Below, piece by piece: positions 62,974 to 64,000 of a DNA stretch of 64,000 nt. A model generated the notes under the pieces. That model was not told the origin of the DNA. It did no database searches and saw only the letters and a list, made by a program, of their open reading frames with translations. Each line of letters opens with the position of its first letter. Positions within the stretch are counted from its first letter, which is position 1. The stretch is from the NCBI GenBank assembly GCA_043789035.1, contig JAYWIG010000361.1, positions 1-64,000 of the forward strand, in the 5' to 3' direction. This DNA is from JAYWIG01 sp043789035 (GTDB taxonomy: Bacteria > Pseudomonadota > Gammaproteobacteria > Burkholderiales > Burkholderiaceae_E). Made by a program: the position numbers and the translations under genes.

Positions 62974-63828
62974 TCAGGTAAGTAAATAGTCAATCGCTAG
63001 CCCAATAAAAATTGCTGCCCCCAGCCAATTGTTGTGATTGAAGGCTTGAAAGCACCCATCTCTATCTCGATGTCGTATTAAGGAGTAGTGATAAACCGCC
63101 ATTGCGGCCGCAACTGCTAAACCAGCGTAAAAATACACGCCTCGATGTTCCAAAAAACCGACGCAGGCAATTAACCCCAACGCCAAACCATAGCAAATCA
63201 TCACCGCCAACACATCAAAGCGCCCAAAGGTGATTGCCGCAGTGCGAATACCAATCGCTATATCGTCATCGCGATCGACCATGGCATATTCAGTGTCGTA
63301 GGCCAAAGCCCAAAAAACATTGGCAAGCAATAGCAGCCAAGCAGACGGCTCTAGGCGCCCCAAAACTGCGGCATAGGCCATAGGAATACCAAAACCAAAG
63401 GCAATGCCTAAATAAGCCTGTGGCAAGGCAAGAAAACGTTTAGTAAACGGGTAGCTCGCCGCCAGAAACGCTGCAATACAAGCCATAACCCAAGTAAGCT
63501 GGTTATAAGGTTGAATGAGCAGCAAACTTACCAAGCTGATCACAACGAATAACGCCACTGCTTCCCAGGATCGAATCTTGCCAGAGGTTAAAGGTCGATC
63601 AGCTGTGCGCTTTACGTATTTATCAAAATCTCGATCAGCAAAATCGTTTATCGCGCAGCCTGCTGACCGCATCAGCACAGTACCCAACACAAAAGCAAAA
63701 ATATCGTATCCATGTGGCGTTCCTCGGGAGGCGAACCAAAGCGCCCAAAGCGTTGGCCAAAGCAATAACAAGATGCCAATCGGTTTGTGAAGCCTGAGCA
63801 AACGAAAATAAAGATTGAGGCGGTTCAT
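62974..63828 (-). CDS. ubiA: 4-hydroxybenzoate octaprenyltransferase
   Basis: A 284-residue membrane prenyltransferase with about nine helices. The first Asp motif is [23 protein letters not shown] near 57-79 and the second is [17 protein letters not shown] near 176-192, binding Mg-prenyl diphosphate. It joins the isoprenoid tail to 4-hydroxybenzoate in ubiquinone synthesis. 4-hydroxybenzoate is also a usual aryl polyene starter, so both pathways would draw on the same pool. A terminator for the upstream gene sits directly before its start. Confidence 0.95.
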   Translation of the reverse strand: MNRLNLYFRLLRLHKPIGILLLLWPTLWALWFASRGTPHGYDIFAFVLGTVLMRSAGCAINDFADRDFDKYVKRTADRPLTSGKIRSWEAVALFVVISLVSLLLIQPYNQLTWVMACIAAFLAASYPFTKRFLALPQAYLGIAFGFGIPMAYAAVLGRLEPSAWLLLLANVFWALAYDTEYAMVDRDDDIAIGIRTAAITFGRFDVLAVMICYGLALGLIACVGFLEHRGVYFYAGLAVAAAMAVYHYSLIRHRDRDGCFQAFNHNNWLGAAIFIGLAIDYLLT

Positions 63829-63849
63829 GCATCAATGGTAATAGAAGGC

Positions 63850-63881
63850 AAAAAAAACCGCCAACTCTCGCCGGCGGTTTT
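63850..63881 (-). terminator. Rho-independent terminator of the Lys/Ala/Glu-rich gene
   Basis: AAAACCGCC (63854-63862) and GGCGGTTTT (63873-63881) form a nine-pair stem with a ten-nt loop; on the minus strand the stem is followed by a run of eight T (63857-63850, shared with the stem foot). It lies 18 nt after the stop of the partial gene and about 20 nt before ubiA, so ubiA needs its own promoter or readthrough. Confidence 0.8.
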
Positions 63882-63898
63882 CGTGGAAAAACGATGAA

Positions 63899-64000
63899 TT
63901 ACTTCTTGTCGTCCTTCTTCTCATCTTTTGCTGCTGGTTTGTCTGATTTTTTCTCAGCCTTGGCTTCAGCTTTCTTTTCAGCTTTTGGTTCAGCTTTCTT
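63899..64000 (-). CDS. 3' end of a Lys/Ala/Glu-rich protein, partial
   Basis: Only the last 33 codons are inside the window. They encode a low-complexity tail made of repeated KAEKKAEAKAEKK-type units, ending in KKDDKK and TAA at 63899-63901. Such tails occur on histone-H1-like proteins and on various ribosome- or DNA-associated proteins of betaproteobacteria. The domain that would identify it lies beyond the right edge. The following hairpin (63850-63881) supports a real expressed gene. Confidence 0.7.
   Translation of the reverse strand, partial: KKAEPKAEKKAEAKAEKKSDKPAAKDEKKDDKK

Noticed and set aside
1..64000. CRISPR arrays, rRNA, tRNA, prophage or a replication origin
   Set aside because: No regularly spaced direct repeats, no rRNA or tRNA-like sequences, no phage structural genes and no DnaA-box cluster were noticed by eye; a tRNAscan or Infernal run would be needed to exclude small RNAs.

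Overview
The window looks like a chromosome segment of a moderate-GC betaproteobacterium, most likely Burkholderiales. This rests on gene content and order: polA next to a LOG-family gene, thrB and a BPSS1780-type membrane gene; leuS-lptE-holA-proA-hemJ; pilT-pilU beside yggS; rpsT-murJ-proC-ubiA. There is also a PEP-CTERM protein and a TRAP transporter. The genus cannot be fixed from sequence alone. I see no rRNA, tRNA or CRISPR array.

Layout. 1-8 kb: an IS3-family transposase relic abuts a 5'-truncated PAS-GGDEF-EAL gene. It is followed by an acyl-CoA synthetase, a PEP-CTERM exported protein with a good sigma-54 promoter, and a three-gene TRAP transporter. 8-16 kb: a decayed unidentified gene, a ZIP metal transporter, a Tat-exported dienelactone hydrolase-like protein, polA, a LOG gene (its start codon overlaps that of polA head to head), thrB, a membrane protein and a VapBC-type toxin-antitoxin pair.

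16.3-35.7 kb is an aryl polyene (APE, xanthomonadin-like) pigment cluster in three transcription blocks. Block A (+) carries an acyl carrier protein, an AMP-ligase, two dehydratases, a lysophospholipid-type acyltransferase, a LolA-like carrier, an MMPL exporter, an alpha/beta hydrolase, a ketosynthase, a ketosynthase-like chain-length factor and a ketoreductase. Block B (-) carries a MipA/OmpV outer-membrane protein, a PlsC-like acyltransferase, a family-2 glycosyltransferase and a flavin-dependent halogenase-like enzyme with an intact WxWxIP motif. Block C (+) carries a COG4648 membrane protein, a polysaccharide deacetylase, a methyltransferase, a second ACP, a second ketosynthase, a third dehydratase and a PAP2 phosphatase. 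Together they predict a polyene built by a type II system on a starter acid supplied from elsewhere, possibly halogenated and methylated, attached to a lipid or sugar-lipid head group and exported to the outer membrane.

35.7-48.3 kb: uvrD, an MFS transporter with an SDR, a decayed nitroreductase, a copper chaperone with a DUF2946 protein, and a serine-hydrolase relic. Then comes a compact catabolic locus: CoA ligase, acyl-CoA-dehydrogenase-like flavoprotein without the usual catalytic Glu, alpha/beta hydrolase, NicX-like ring-cleavage dioxygenase, a divergent flavin reductase-MarR fusion, and an IclR regulator. I read it as a candidate (N-hetero)aromatic degradation pathway.

48.5-64 kb is mostly conserved housekeeping: leuS, lptE, holA, proA, hemJ, an HCCA-isomerase-like gene, rlmL, pilU/pilT, yggS, a DMT exporter, rpsT, murJ, proC, ubiA, and the 3' end of a Lys/Ala/Glu-rich protein. 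Two clear hairpin terminators occur here, one lying inside the 3' coding end of rlmL.
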